Shown: one piece after another, positions 37,496 to 47,930 of the stretch
Layout of the letters: each line of letters begins with the position of its first letter
How positions within the stretch are numbered: position 1 is the stretch's first letter
Assembly: GCA_963770035.1 (NCBI GenBank)
Contig: CAVYON010000067.1
Location: 496,001-560,000 of the forward strand
Direction: 5' to 3'
Source of the DNA: Roseiarcus sp963770035
GTDB taxonomy: Bacteria > Pseudomonadota > Alphaproteobacteria > Rhizobiales > Beijerinckiaceae
Length of the DNA: 64,000 nt
Notes under the pieces: model-generated
The model's database searches: none
The model's input: only the letters and a program-made list of their open reading frames with translations
Told to the model about the DNA's origin: nothing
Translations under genes and position numbers: made by a program

Positions 37496-38392
37496 ATGGA
37501 CGGGGATCACGGACTCTGGAGGGCGGCTCCGGGATGGCTCTTGGCGGGCCGGCGCGGTAGAAAGCCGCTCGCCCTGTTCGCCGGGCGCATTATCAGGTCT
37601 TGGCAGGATCGGCCAGCATTGAGCGCCATAAAGGCATTCGTCATCCACCTCGAGCGCGCCGTCGGCCGGCGGCCGAACGTCGAGGCGCTGAGGGGCGCGC
37701 TGCCGATTGCGAGCGAGATCCTGCCGGCGGTCGACGGCCGGCTTCTTTCGCCCGAGGACGCGGAAGCGGCGACCGTGCGCGCCCGTTACGAGCCGCGCTA
37801 TCCGTTCGCCCTCGGCCTGCCGGAGATCGGCGCGTTCCTAAGCCATCGCGCCGCCTGGCGCCGGATCCTCGAGCAAGGGCTTGACCATGCGGTGGTGTTC
37901 GAGGACGACGCCTCGATCGACGCGGAGCGGTTCGGCGCGGTTCTCGAATTCCTCGCCGCCGAGCGCGACCGCTGGTCCTATGTGCTGATGCCGGCTCAGG
38001 GGCGCGAGCCGGCCGGAGAGGCGCTCGTCCGGCGAGGCCCGCTCGCGCTGACGAGGCCCTATGCGCCGCCGCTGCGCGCGATCGGCCAGGTCGTCTCCCG
38101 CGAGGCGGCCGAGCGGCTGCTCGCAGCGACGGCCCCGTTCGACCGGCCGGTCGACACCTTCCTGCAGATGAACTGGGTTACGGCTGTGACCCTGCTCGCC
38201 GTCACGCCGACCCCGATCCGAGACGTTTCCCGCGAGACCGGCGGCACCACGGTGCAGCGCAAGCGCCTCGGCCTCATCGAGCGTCTGCATCACGAGGCGA
38301 TGCGGCCGATCTATCGGGCGCAGGCGTTCAGGCGCTATCGTCGGGCGCTCGCCAAAACAGTCGACATGAAAGCGCGACACGATCCGCGCTAA
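37496..38392 (+). CDS. Glycosyltransferase family 25 (LPS biosynthesis)
   Basis: The GT25 domain begins at IKAFVIHLERAVGRRPNVEAL and continues with LPAVDGRLL, the acceptor-site LPEIGAFLSHRAAWRRIL, and the metal-binding VVFEDDASID near residue 138. I list the ATG at 37496 (298 aa). A TTG at 37619, giving 257 residues that start LSAIKAFVIH, fits the usual GT25 length better and may be the true start. GT25 enzymes transfer galactose or related sugars to LPS. Divergent from the GT2-GT4 pair. Confidence 0.85.
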   Translation: MDGDHGLWRAAPGWLLAGRRGRKPLALFAGRIIRSWQDRPALSAIKAFVIHLERAVGRRPNVEALRGALPIASEILPAVDGRLLSPEDAEAATVRARYEPRYPFALGLPEIGAFLSHRAAWRRILEQGLDHAVVFEDDASIDAERFGAVLEFLAAERDRWSYVLMPAQGREPAGEALVRRGPLALTRPYAPPLRAIGQVVSREAAERLLAATAPFDRPVDTFLQMNWVTAVTLLAVTPTPIRDVSRETGGTTVQRKRLGLIERLHHEAMRPIYRAQAFRRYRRALAKTVDMKARHDPR

Positions 38393-38437
38393 GAAACGCC
38401 TGCCCAAAGCTCTGAACCGAGGAAACGGAGAACAAAC

Positions 38438-39034
38438 ATGAGCGATCTGGTTTTCATCGCCTTCGACACCGAGACACACGCCGAGGAGGTGCGCGAAAGG
38501 GTGCTCGACATGCAGAAAGAGTATCTCATCGACATCGAGGATGCGGTGATCGCGACGCGCGACAAGTCTGGCCGGGTGAAGCTCAACCAACTCATCCATC
38601 CGGCCAAGAGCGGCGCGGTGTCGGGCGCCTTTTGGGGCATGCTGGTCGGCTGGCTGTTCATGATGCCGCTTGCCGGCGCCGCGGTCGGCGCGGCCGGCGG
38701 CGCGCTCGGGGGCTCGTTGGTCGACGTCGGCATCAACGACGACGAGATGCGCAAGCAGGCCAACGACGCCCTGAAGCCCGGCACGGCTGGGCTCTTCCTG
38801 CTGATCCGCAAGATGACGACCGACAAGGTGCTCGAAGACCTCAAGGGCGTCGGCGGCACGGTGATCAAGACGTCGTTCGACAACGCCAAGGAAGAGGCGC
38901 TGAGGGCGGCGCTCGCGGCGCCCGTGCCGGCGCAACCGGCGCCGCCCGCGCCCTGGCGGCCGCGGTCGAAGCGCCGACGGGGTAAAAGTCGGAACGCGCC
39001 AGACCGGCTCGGCCTGCCGCCCCGCTCCGAGTAG
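38438..39034 (+). CDS. DUF1269 membrane protein
   Basis: A 198-residue protein starting MSDLVFIAFDTETHAEEVRE, with the DUF1269 pattern: a small ferredoxin-like N-domain, a glycine-rich hydrophobic segment (GAFWGMLVGWLFMMPLAGAAVGAAGGALGG, given by its ends, about 65-95), then GINDDEMRKQANDALKPGTAGLFLLI. A function is not established; members are often stress-associated. The C-terminal tail is proline- and arginine-rich. Confidence 0.85.
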   Translation: MSDLVFIAFDTETHAEEVRERVLDMQKEYLIDIEDAVIATRDKSGRVKLNQLIHPAKSGAVSGAFWGMLVGWLFMMPLAGAAVGAAGGALGGSLVDVGINDDEMRKQANDALKPGTAGLFLLIRKMTTDKVLEDLKGVGGTVIKTSFDNAKEEALRAALAAPVPAQPAPPAPWRPRSKRRRGKSRNAPDRLGLPPRSE

Positions 39035-39245
39035 GGTCTTATCGGCGTTCACGAGACCGCGCCCTGCAGCCGAAGCCGGTTGCGGGGCGCGGGCGCCACT
39101 TTCAGAGTCCAAATCGCGTGTTTCCAAAGCGTTACGGCGCCATTTTCGATTCCAACGCGGGGCGCGACCACCGACCCATCTGATCGCAGCGGTCATGGGT
39201 ATATACGTCAATTTTTGTTATTTCCGGCGCGATGTTCAACTCGCC

Positions 39246-40712
39246 CTACTCCGGCGCCTTGCCGAGCGGGATGCCGTTGACCTTGATCGAACGGTCCGGG
39301 CCGACTTCGACGAGCCAGCTGATCGCGCCGTCGGGTTCGGCCTTGGCGAGGCCCTTGGCCATGGCGACCATGGGCAGCGCCTTGCCCGCCGTCGCCGGCC
39401 CCAGCCCCTGGATCGCGCTCATCGTCTTGTCGAAGTTGCGCATCCGGATCGTCACGGCGCCCGATGGCTTGCCGACGGCGTAGCGCACTTCGCCCTGGAT
39501 ATCCGCGTCGAGCGCCGGCGCGACCACATGCGAGGGGGCAATCACGATCCTGAGCGGACCGGCCCCGAGCAAAGCCGCCGACACCTTGGCTGAATCGGCC
39601 TCGGAGATCGCCGGCCCCGGCCCGCCGAGATGCAGGCCGTCGATGGCCTGACCGGCCGCGGCGGCGAGATCGATCCCCTTGACCGTTAGGCCGAGGTCGA
39701 TCTTCGAGGGGGTGAGGCCGGTCGCGTTCGGCGGCAAAAGGCCGACGGGGAGGCTGAGGCCGTCGGCGCTGATCGTCGTGTCGATCGCGCTATCGGGGCC
39801 GGCGTTCGCCACGCCGATCGCGAACTTGGCGCCGTCGAGCGCGACCGCGCCCATCTGCGAGCCGAACATCAGCTTCGAGGCTTGACCGCCCTCGACAAAG
39901 CGCAGGCCCGGCGCCGCAAGCGACCTCAGCGCGTCTTTCACTTCCCCCTCATGCGCCGCGAGATCGTCGCGGTGGGCGGAGATGAGGGCGACGAGATCGA
40001 ACAGCTTTCTCGACTTCAGTCCGTCGACGCCGATGTTGAAAGCGGTGTCGCCGATTCGGCCGCTGAAGCCCACCGGCTTGCCCTCCTTGTCGGTCGCAGA
40101 GACCTTGAAGGCGATGTCGTGGATGTCCTCCTTGGCCGTGCTGGACACCGATCCGTCCGCGTTGACGGTCGTGGCGCAATCCGCCTTGAGGGGTCCGAAA
40201 TCGAAAGTCTGGTTGAGTTTCGGCCCCGAGACGCCCACGCTTCCCTTGTCGGCGCTGGCCGCGCAACTGACAAACCAGGCGAGCGCAGGGTCGATCACTG
40301 TCGTCTGATGGTAATTGTCGATCTTGGTGACGCCCGTCGCGTCGTTGGCGTGGGAGACGATGGTCGGGACGGCGTCCTGAACGACACGCCATTTGCCGTC
40401 GTCCTGCTCGAAGAGATCGAGCGAGAGGGTCGCGGAATCGTAGGCCACGTTCGCCCCGCCCGCCTTGAACAGGTCATTCAGCGCGGCGAGGTCGGCCGAT
40501 GCGACATAATGCTGACCGTCCGGCTTTACCGTGACAAGGGGCGGAGCGCCCTTGGGCGGCGCAGGCAGGAACCGGTCGAAGAACGCCTGAAGGTTTTGGG
40601 CGCCCTCCGCTGTCGCGGGCCGGTCGCCGGCGCAGGCCGGGGCGGCGAGAAGCGCCGCGCCGACCAACAGCGCGGCCGGGGACGCCCCGCGGCGAAGAAC
40701 AATCGCAAACAT
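39246..40712 (-). CDS. Secreted protein of unknown function (488 aa)
   Basis: I chose the ATG at 40712, which gives a clear signal peptide: a short basic start, ASPAALLVGAALLAAPACA and a cleavage site before GDRPATAEG. The mature protein is rich in beta-strand-like repeats of the form KIDLGLTVKGIDLA and alternating hydrophobic residues, suggesting a periplasmic beta-sheet protein such as a DUF945/DUF2125-type lipid- or pore-associated domain; this is a guess from texture. No catalytic motif was seen. It is transcribed away from rpoH's 3' end in the same orientation. Confidence 0.7.
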   Translation of the reverse strand: MFAIVLRRGASPAALLVGAALLAAPACAGDRPATAEGAQNLQAFFDRFLPAPPKGAPPLVTVKPDGQHYVASADLAALNDLFKAGGANVAYDSATLSLDLFEQDDGKWRVVQDAVPTIVSHANDATGVTKIDNYHQTTVIDPALAWFVSCAASADKGSVGVSGPKLNQTFDFGPLKADCATTVNADGSVSSTAKEDIHDIAFKVSATDKEGKPVGFSGRIGDTAFNIGVDGLKSRKLFDLVALISAHRDDLAAHEGEVKDALRSLAAPGLRFVEGGQASKLMFGSQMGAVALDGAKFAIGVANAGPDSAIDTTISADGLSLPVGLLPPNATGLTPSKIDLGLTVKGIDLAAAAGQAIDGLHLGGPGPAISEADSAKVSAALLGAGPLRIVIAPSHVVAPALDADIQGEVRYAVGKPSGAVTIRMRNFDKTMSAIQGLGPATAGKALPMVAMAKGLAKAEPDGAISWLVEVGPDRSIKVNGIPLGKAPE

Positions 40713-40800
40713 GATGAAAACCTGCGTTGGCTCGAAAGGACGCCGACAGTCTATCTCAGTTCCGACTTGAGCGCGCCTGTCGCCGTTCTCGTGGCGTCGC

Positions 40801-41703
40801 TCAGGACGCCGGCAGCGCCGCGGGAGTCGGCTTCGGCGCCAGCGCCTTGGCGACTCCGGCCTTGACCGCAGCCTGAACTTTCTCGAACGCCCGGACCTCG
40901 ATCTGCCGCACCCGCTCGCGCGAGACGCCGAATTCCGACGACAGTTCCTCAAGCGTGATCGGATCCTCGGCTAGCCGGCGTGCTTCGAAAATCCGGCGTT
41001 CGCGCGGGTTCAAGACCGACAGCGCCCCCCTCAGCGCGCCGAGGCGCGTGTCAGCCTCCTCGCGTTCGGCGAGTTGCGACTCCTGATCGGGCGAGTCATC
41101 GACCAGCCAGTCCTGCCACTCGCCTTCGCCCTCCTCGCGCAGCGGCGCATTGAGCGAGGCGTCGCCGCCGAGTCGGCGGTTCATGTCAATCACGTCCTGC
41201 TTCGCCACGCCGAGGCGCTTGGAGATCGATTCGACCTGATCGTCGCGCAGGTCCCCCTCGTCGAGCGCGGAAATGCGGCTCTTCGCCTTGCGCAGGTTGA
41301 AGAACAGCTTCTTCTGACTGGCGGTGGTGCCCATCTTCACCAGCGACCACGAACGCAAAATATATTCCTGGATCGAGGCGCGGATCCACCACATCGCATA
41401 GGTCGCGAGCTTGAACCCCTTGTCGGGTTCGAATCGCTTGACCGCCTGCATGAGGCCGACATTGCCTTCGGAGATGACTTCGCCGATCGGCAGGCCGTAG
41501 CCGCGATAGCCCATGGCGATCTTGGCGACCAGCCGAAGATGCGACGTCACCAGCTTGTGGGCCGCCTCGCGGTCGCCGTGCTCGCGCCAGCGCTTGGCGA
41601 GCATATATTCTTCCTGCGGCTCCAGCATCGGAAACCGCTTGATCTCCTGCAAGTACCGGGCAAGGCCCGACTCGCCGGCGATGACGGGTAGCGACGCGGC
41701 CAT
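40801..41703 (-). CDS. rpoH: Heat-shock sigma factor RpoH (sigma-32)
   Basis: A 300-residue group of sigma-70 regions in order: 1.2 (ESGLARYLQEIKRFPML), 2.1-2.2 (AHKLVTSHLRLVAKIAMGYRG), 2.3-2.4 (FKLATYAMWWIRASIQEYIL), region 3, and region 4.2 (TLEELSSEFGVSRERVRQIE). The RpoH box, QKKLFFNLRK, near residue 130 identifies it as sigma-32. It directs RNA polymerase to heat-shock genes. Alphaproteobacteria often have more than one rpoH; this could be either paralogue. Confidence 0.95.
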   Translation of the reverse strand: MAASLPVIAGESGLARYLQEIKRFPMLEPQEEYMLAKRWREHGDREAAHKLVTSHLRLVAKIAMGYRGYGLPIGEVISEGNVGLMQAVKRFEPDKGFKLATYAMWWIRASIQEYILRSWSLVKMGTTASQKKLFFNLRKAKSRISALDEGDLRDDQVESISKRLGVAKQDVIDMNRRLGGDASLNAPLREEGEGEWQDWLVDDSPDQESQLAEREEADTRLGALRGALSVLNPRERRIFEARRLAEDPITLEELSSEFGVSRERVRQIEVRAFEKVQAAVKAGVAKALAPKPTPAALPAS

Positions 41704-41855
41704 ATAAACCTCCAGTCGGAGCCCGGTTCAAGGCCGTCTCCGTCGGCGCTAGGCCGGATAGCATATCATGGTCGGCGAAGCGTGGCCGAATAAAGGCCCG
41801 GCCAAGTCGGCAAATCGAAATCGCCAAGGCAACATATCGAGAATTGTGAATTGCT

Positions 41856-42946
41856 TTACGCCGCAGCGTCGGCGCGCAAGGCTTTGATCAACAACGACAA
41901 ATCTGCAGGGGGCGGACTCTCGAAGCGCAGCGGTTCGCCGGTGATCGGATGCTCGAAGCCGAGCGTCGCGGCGTGCAGCGCCTGCCGGTCAAGCGCGGCG
42001 AGCGCCGCCCTCGCGCCCTCGGAAAGCTGGGCGGCCTTGGTCTTGAAGCCTGCGCCATAAACCGAATCGCCGAGCAGCGGATGCCCGACGGAGGCCATAT
42101 GCACCCGGATCTGATGGGTGCGTCCGGTCTCCAGCCGGCAGACGATCAGGCTCGCCGGCCCGAACGCTTCCTCCATCCGCCAATGGGTGACCGCGTGCCG
42201 GCCGCGCTCTTCCGGCACGACCGCCATCTTGTCGCGATGGCCGCCATGCCGGCCGATCGCCGCGTCGACCCGACCGGCCGAGACATCGAATTTGCCCCAG
42301 ACCAGGGCGATATATTCGCGTGTCAAGGAACCGCTGCGGCCATGGTCGGCGAAGAGGTCGGCGAGGCCCTGATGGGCGGAGTCGGTCTTGGCGGCGACGA
42401 GAAGCCCGGACGTGTCCTTGTCCAGCCGGTGGACGATGCCGGGCCGCCGCACCCCGCCGATCCCGGAGAGGCTCTCGCCGCAATGGCCGATGAGCGCATG
42501 CACCAGGGTGCCCTCGGCGTGGCCCGGCGCGGGGTGGACGACGAGGCCGGCGGGCTTATTGATCACGATCAGGTGCTCGTCCTCGAAGACGATGGCGAGC
42601 GGCAGCTTCTCGCCGCTGAGCGGCGTCTCCGAAGGCGGCGGGGCCTCGAACCGGATGCTCTGTCCTTCCGCGAGCTTGGCGGCCGGGTCGAGCGCCGCGG
42701 CGCCGTCGACGAACACTTCACCCGCCTCGATCAGCGCCTTGAGCCGCGTGCGCGACAAGGCCAGGCGCCGGCCGGCCGCGGCCTGGCCGAGAAACCGGTC
42801 GAGTCGTTCGCCCGCCCCGGCGGCGTCGACCTCGAACGTTTGCGGTCCGGCTGCGGCGACGAGCGGCGCGCGAGCCGACTTCGGGGGAAGGACGTCCGCC
42901 CCGGTCTCGGGCTCGCGCAATGCGGCGCGGCGCTTGGCCTTGGCGT

Positions 42947-42950
<4 letters not shown>
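41856..42950 (-). CDS. RluD-family 23S rRNA pseudouridine synthase
   Basis: The ATG at 42950, overlapping the upstream methyltransferase stop by 4 bases, gives 364 residues. After a basic, disordered first 40 residues comes an S4 RNA-binding domain (GERLDRFLGQAA, SRTRLKALIEAGEVFVDG) and the catalytic domain with GIVHRLDKDTSGLLVAAKT, where D is the catalytic aspartate, and TGRTHQIRVHMASVGHPLLGD (partial). RluD modifies helix 69 of 23S rRNA; RluA/RluC paralogues act elsewhere, so exact sites are uncertain. Confidence 0.92.
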
Positions 42951-43936
<986 letters not shown>

Positions 43937-44120
43937 ACCGAGCCTCGCGGACGCGCTTCTAGCGCGGAACCTGCGACAGTTAAGCGTGCATTCCGACAGG
44001 CGCAAGCATGCGGTTTATTGTGCGCTGACGCGGGAACTGCTAGGGCTGGCGATCAATTCGAGAGTTTTTGCTTAAGCGACGTCAACGAAGCCCGACCGAG
44101 CCGTCTGAGGAGACGACCCC

Positions 44121-45905
44121 ATGCCGGATGCCGCCGAACGCCGTAGGTTTCTTCTATTCCTGATCAAGCCGTCGCATTACGACGACGACGGATACGTCAT
44201 CCAATGGATGAAGTCCGCCCTGCCGTCCAATTCGCTCGCCTGCCTCTACGGCATCGCCAGGGACGCGATGGAGAACGGGGCGCTCGGCCCCGACGTCGAC
44301 ATCGAAATCTTCGCCATCGACGAGACCAACACCCGCGTCCGCCCCGATCGGATCGCCAGGCAGATCAGGGACGCGGGCGGCTTCGGCTTGGTCGCCTTCG
44401 TCGGCGTGCAGTCGAACCAGTTTCCACGGGTGATGGATTGCGCGAGGCCGCTCAGGGCGGCCGGGATCCCCGTCTCAATCGGCGGCTTCCACGTCTCCGG
44501 CTGTCTGGCGATGCTCAAGGAGACGCCGGACTCGCTTAAAACGGCGCTCGACCTCGGCATTTCGCTCTTTGCCGGCGAGGCCGAGGGGCGATTCGCCGAC
44601 GTGCTGCGCGACACGGCCGCCGGCGCGCTGAAGCCGATCTACAATTACCTCGACGACTTGCCGGGGCTCGACGGGGCGACGCATCCGATCCTGCCGCGCG
44701 ATCGGGTCGGCCGGTCGATCGGCATGATCTCGAGCTTCGACGCCGGACGCGGCTGCCCGTTCCTGTGCTCGTTCTGCACCATCATCAACGTGCAGGGGCG
44801 CAAGTCGCGCTATCGCACGGCCGACGACATCGAAGCGATTGTCCGCTCGAACCAGAAGAACGGCGTCCGCTATTTCTTCATCACCGACGACAACCTGGCC
44901 CGCAACCGCAACTGGGAGGCGATTTTCGACCGGCTGATCCAGCTGCGCCAGGAAGGCCTCAACTCCCGCTTCGTCATCCAGGTCGACACGGCGTGCCACA
45001 AGATCCCGCGCTTCATCGAGAAGGCGGCGGCGGCGGGCGTCAAGCGCGTATTCATCGGCCTCGAGAACATCGATCCCGACAATCTGGCCGCGGCGAAGAA
45101 GAAGCAGAACCACATCGCCGACTACCGCGAGCTCCTGCTCGAGTGGCGCAAGCACAGGTGCATCACCTATTGCGGCTACATCATCGGCTTCCCCGCCGAC
45201 ACGCCCAAATCGGTGGTGCGCCGCATCGAAATCATCCAGCGCGAGCTGCCGCTCGACATTTTGCAGTTCTCCTGCCTGACCCCCCTGCCCGGCTGCGAAG
45301 ACCACGCCAAGGCGGTCGCGGCCGGCGTCGACATCGACCCCGACCTCAACAAGTTCGACCTCGAGCACGTGGTCTGCGACCATCCGCGCATGAGCCGGGC
45401 GGAGTGGCAGGCGCTCTATCACACGGCGTTCCGCGCCTATTACACCGACGACCACATGAAGACGGTGATCCGCCGCGCCGCGGCCGGTGGCCCGCGCGTC
45501 GACACGGTGGCGTTCCTGCTCGTCACCTTCTGGGCGGCGAGTACGCTCTACCACATCTATCCGCTCGAAGCCGGCCTGATCCGCCGCAAAGTCCGTCGCG
45601 ACCGGCGTCCGACTTTGCCGGTGGAAAACCCGCTCGTCTTCTATCCCCGATACGTCTGGGACCTGCTCTCGATCCACGGCAAGGCGGCGGTCAAGCTGGC
45701 GAAAATCTGGTGGTTCATGCGTGGGGTGCTGAAGGACCCGAACGCGAAAAGCTACACCGACGAGGCGCTGCGGATTTCCGACGACTACGACCACCAGGAG
45801 ATGTACCAGCTCTCCGACTCGGCGCGACAGGCTGGGGCGAAGGCCAAGCACATCGAGGAGCGCAAGCACGCGGACGCCGCGGCGCGGGTGGAGGCGGCGG
45901 AGTAG
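44121..45905 (+). CDS. Radical SAM protein with B12-binding-like N-domain
   Basis: A 594-residue enzyme. The N-terminal 190 residues resemble the cobalamin-binding Rossmann domain found in this group (FLLFLIKPSHYDDDGYVIQW, GLVAFVGVQSNQFPRVMD, IPVSIGGFHVSG), although the cobalamin DxHxxG signature is absent. The [4Fe-4S] cysteines follow in GCPFLCSFCTIINVQGRKSR near residue 215, with radical SAM segments RYFFITDDNLARN and KRVFIGLENIDP. The C-terminal 200 residues have no clear catalytic motif. Such proteins occur widely in Hyphomicrobiales; the substrate is unknown. It stands alone. Confidence 0.87.
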   Translation: MPDAAERRRFLLFLIKPSHYDDDGYVIQWMKSALPSNSLACLYGIARDAMENGALGPDVDIEIFAIDETNTRVRPDRIARQIRDAGGFGLVAFVGVQSNQFPRVMDCARPLRAAGIPVSIGGFHVSGCLAMLKETPDSLKTALDLGISLFAGEAEGRFADVLRDTAAGALKPIYNYLDDLPGLDGATHPILPRDRVGRSIGMISSFDAGRGCPFLCSFCTIINVQGRKSRYRTADDIEAIVRSNQKNGVRYFFITDDNLARNRNWEAIFDRLIQLRQEGLNSRFVIQVDTACHKIPRFIEKAAAAGVKRVFIGLENIDPDNLAAAKKKQNHIADYRELLLEWRKHRCITYCGYIIGFPADTPKSVVRRIEIIQRELPLDILQFSCLTPLPGCEDHAKAVAAGVDIDPDLNKFDLEHVVCDHPRMSRAEWQALYHTAFRAYYTDDHMKTVIRRAAAGGPRVDTVAFLLVTFWAASTLYHIYPLEAGLIRRKVRRDRRPTLPVENPLVFYPRYVWDLLSIHGKAAVKLAKIWWFMRGVLKDPNAKSYTDEALRISDDYDHQEMYQLSDSARQAGAKAKHIEERKHADAAARVEAAE

Positions 45906-46003
45906 GGGGCGCGGTAGGAACCATCTCACCCGGGCCCTAGGGGGATAATTAGGCTTAGTGTCATGCCGACTGATGGGGCGCTCACCGCCCGCACGAGCCT
46001 TCA

Positions 46004-46261
46004 CCCGGCCCCTCGCAAGGCGCGGGTCAACGCGCTATCTTCCCCGACATGACAACGCTAGACATTACCCGACTGACCCCGAAAGAACGCCTCGAGCTGA
46101 TCAGCGAGCTTTGGGACAGCCTCGCGCCCGAGGACGTGCGCTTGACGCCCGCGCAGGACGCCGAGCTTGCCCGGCGCGTCGCGACATTCGAGGCCGACGC
46201 GAAGGCTGCCGTTCCGTGGTCGGAGATCGACGCCGAGCTAGACAGGCGGACGCGATGAATG
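46004..46261 (+). repeat. Direct repeat containing antitoxin gene, copy 1
   Basis: About 258 bases, from cccggcccctcgcaag through the antitoxin stop codon, are repeated almost exactly at 47931-48190. The two copies differ at a handful of positions, mostly upstream of the ATG. Confidence 0.88.
46049..46258 (+). CDS. Addiction-module antitoxin (TIGR02574-like)
   Basis: A 69-residue protein beginning MTTLDITRLTPKERLELISELWDSL, with the pattern of the putative addiction-module component family: a short beta/helix start followed by LTPAQDAELARRV, and a C-terminal PWSEIDAELDRR that would contact the toxin. The toxin gene begins on the base after this stop codon, so the two are a bicistronic toxin-antitoxin module. 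A near-identical second copy without a toxin is at 47978-48187. Confidence 0.85.
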   Translation: MTTLDITRLTPKERLELISELWDSLAPEDVRLTPAQDAELARRVATFEADAKAAVPWSEIDAELDRRTR

Positions 46262-46558
46262 CCGCGCGTGCTGTTCACCGCCGCCGCGCGGGCCGACCTT
46301 GACAACGCGTTGACGTGGTACGAGGCGCACGCGCCAGAGATCCTGCCACAGTTTCGCGACGCGTTGCGGATCGTGGTGGCGCGAATCACGGAGAACCCGA
46401 AGCAGTTTCCACTCTCGCCACACCAGACACGCCGGGCGCTTCTCCGCCGCTTCCCCTATCTCGTGATCTTCCGCGAGGCTGGCGACGCCGCCTATGTCGT
46501 CGCCCTCTTTCACACAAGCCGCGATCCAAGGACGTGGCGGCAGCGAACCTTCTCCTGA
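46259..46558 (+). CDS. RelE/ParE-family toxin
   Basis: A 99-residue protein with the ParE/RelE plasmid-stabilisation pattern: LFTAAARADLDNALTWYEAHAP, FRDALRIVVARITENPKQFP, RRALLRRFPYLVIFREAGDA and VVALFHTSRDPRTW. ParE toxins poison DNA gyrase and RelE toxins cleave mRNA at the ribosome; which applies cannot be decided. It is adjacent to its antitoxin without a gap and converges on the Tim44-domain gene. Confidence 0.88.
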   Translation: MPRVLFTAAARADLDNALTWYEAHAPEILPQFRDALRIVVARITENPKQFPLSPHQTRRALLRRFPYLVIFREAGDAAYVVALFHTSRDPRTWRQRTFS

Positions 46559-46621
46559 CAGGAAAGACCCCGACATCGAGCCGTCAAAAACACGCCCAAG
46601 CGCCCGGGGACAGCCTGCCCG

Positions 46622-47566
46622 CTATCGCGCCTGCTGGATGGCCGACAGGAGCCATCGGCCTCCTGGCGCTCGGACAAAGGTCCAGAGTTCCGTGGCGCTG
46701 ACGCGCTCGGTGGGGCTGCCTTCGACGATCCGGCCGGCACTGTCGCTCGTGACGTCGATCATGGAAAAGCGCATCGCGGCGGTGGCGTAGTCGCGGCCAC
46801 GCTCGGTCCAGGCCTGGGCGAGATCGGCCTGGAGCAAGCGCACGTCCGTCACCTCGTTCCGGACGCCGCGGCTGGTCTGCTCGGCGAACTGCTCGGCGAA
46901 GTCGCTCAACATCTCCGGCGTGACCAGCGCGCCCAGCGCCTTGACATCATGGGCGCTCCAGGCGGCCTGGATATTTTGAAGCAAGCCTTCGAACGCCTGG
47001 TAGTCGGCGGGGCCGAGGGCAATTGGCGATGGCGCCCGTTGGCCGCTTGCGCCTGCAAGGCCGCCGAGGCCGGCCGAACCGGTGCGGGCGAACATGCCGG
47101 GGCCGGCGCCGGCGACGATCGGCGAGGGGCGGCGGAATAGCCGAATCAGGAAGCGCGCCAAAAGCCCCAGCAGCACGATTTGCAGCAGGAAGCCGAAGAA
47201 GCCGCCGAAGCCCATCATGCCGCCCCAGAATCCATGACCGAACAAGAGCCCGGCGAGGCCTGCGCCGATGAGGCCGCCCATGAGGCCGGAGGCAAAGCCG
47301 GAACGGGTCCCGTAGCCGTAAGCCGGCGAGCCGTACCCGGGGGACGGCGTGCTGGGGGTGAAGCTGCGCTGCATCGGCTCTGCGCCGCGCGGGGCGGTGC
47401 TGGTCGAGGGAGGCGCCGACCATGTCATGCCGCCGCGGCTGCCGAACGATCTGCCGAAGCCGGCGCGCGCGTCAGCGAACCCTGGCGCCAATGCGAGGAT
47501 CAATGCGGCGACGGCCGCGAAGATGAACGAAGCGCGACGCACCGCGCCTCTTGATTGTCTCAGCAT
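46622..47566 (-). CDS. Tim44-like domain protein, membrane-anchored
   Basis: I chose the ATG at 47566 (MLRQSRGAVRRASFIFAAVAAL), giving 314 residues. A signal/anchor helix is followed by a serine/proline-rich region, a glycine-rich hydrophobic stretch (GLMGGLIGAGLAGLLFGHGFWGG, partial, then FLLQIVLLGLLARFLIRLF), and the C-terminal Tim44/TIM-barrel-like alpha+beta domain (YQAFEGLLQNIQAAWSAHD, LVTPEMLSDFAEQF, WTFVRAPGGRWLLSAIQQ). Bacterial Tim44-like proteins of this form are common in alphaproteobacteria; the role is unknown. It sits between the two antitoxin copies. Confidence 0.87.
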   Translation of the reverse strand: MLRQSRGAVRRASFIFAAVAALILALAPGFADARAGFGRSFGSRGGMTWSAPPSTSTAPRGAEPMQRSFTPSTPSPGYGSPAYGYGTRSGFASGLMGGLIGAGLAGLLFGHGFWGGMMGFGGFFGFLLQIVLLGLLARFLIRLFRRPSPIVAGAGPGMFARTGSAGLGGLAGASGQRAPSPIALGPADYQAFEGLLQNIQAAWSAHDVKALGALVTPEMLSDFAEQFAEQTSRGVRNEVTDVRLLQADLAQAWTERGRDYATAAMRFSMIDVTSDSAGRIVEGSPTERVSATELWTFVRAPGGRWLLSAIQQAR

Positions 47567-47567
47567 G

Positions 47568-47650
47568 GCCCGGATATGGGGAGCCAACGGCATGGCGGAC
47601 AGGGGATTGTCGCCGGAATTCAGGCGACAGTCAGCTAATCCCCATATCCG
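47568..47650. repeat. Long imperfect palindrome upstream of Tim44-like gene
   Basis: The outer arms are CGGATATGGGGA (47568-47579) and TCCCCATATCCG (47639-47650), perfectly complementary. Inside is a second hairpin, TCGCC-ggaattca-GGCGA. The whole can fold into a nested hairpin directly before the minus-strand ATG at 47566, so it would sit in the 5' leader of that mRNA or act as a dispersed repeat. Confidence 0.7.
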
Positions 47651-47727
47651 TCCGCTCTGATGCCGAACCCCCGTGCATCTTATCCTCGTGCCTGACCCCC
47701 CGAGGAAGCGCTCGCGCGGGCGCTCTT

Positions 47728-47771
47728 GTAGCCGCGGCCGATGACCGCGGCCGACCCGCTCAGCGAGCGCG
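47728..47771. repeat. Two-hairpin repeat element, copy 2
   Basis: Contains hairpins GCCGCGG-ccgatga-CCGCGGC (47731-47751) and CGCTC-agc-GAGCG (47757-47769) and begins TGTAGCCGCG. It resembles, in reverse orientation, the element at 32069-32113. Confidence 0.55.
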
Positions 47772-47930
47772 CCCACAAACCCACGCCTGCGGGTGACTGG
47801 CCATCTCTTCCAGTTGCGGTTCGGCTTGGCGGTCATGGACGAGGACCATCTGATGGCGGCAGTGCGCACCTTCCTCCGGCCGGCGTCGCCGACCATCCCC
47901 GGGTCCAAGCCTGGATCCAGTCCGGGGGCT

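Noticed and set aside
44475..46004. 509-codon minus-strand frame opposite the radical SAM gene
   Set aside because: Antisense shadow, with long runs of V, D, R and E and no recognisable domain.
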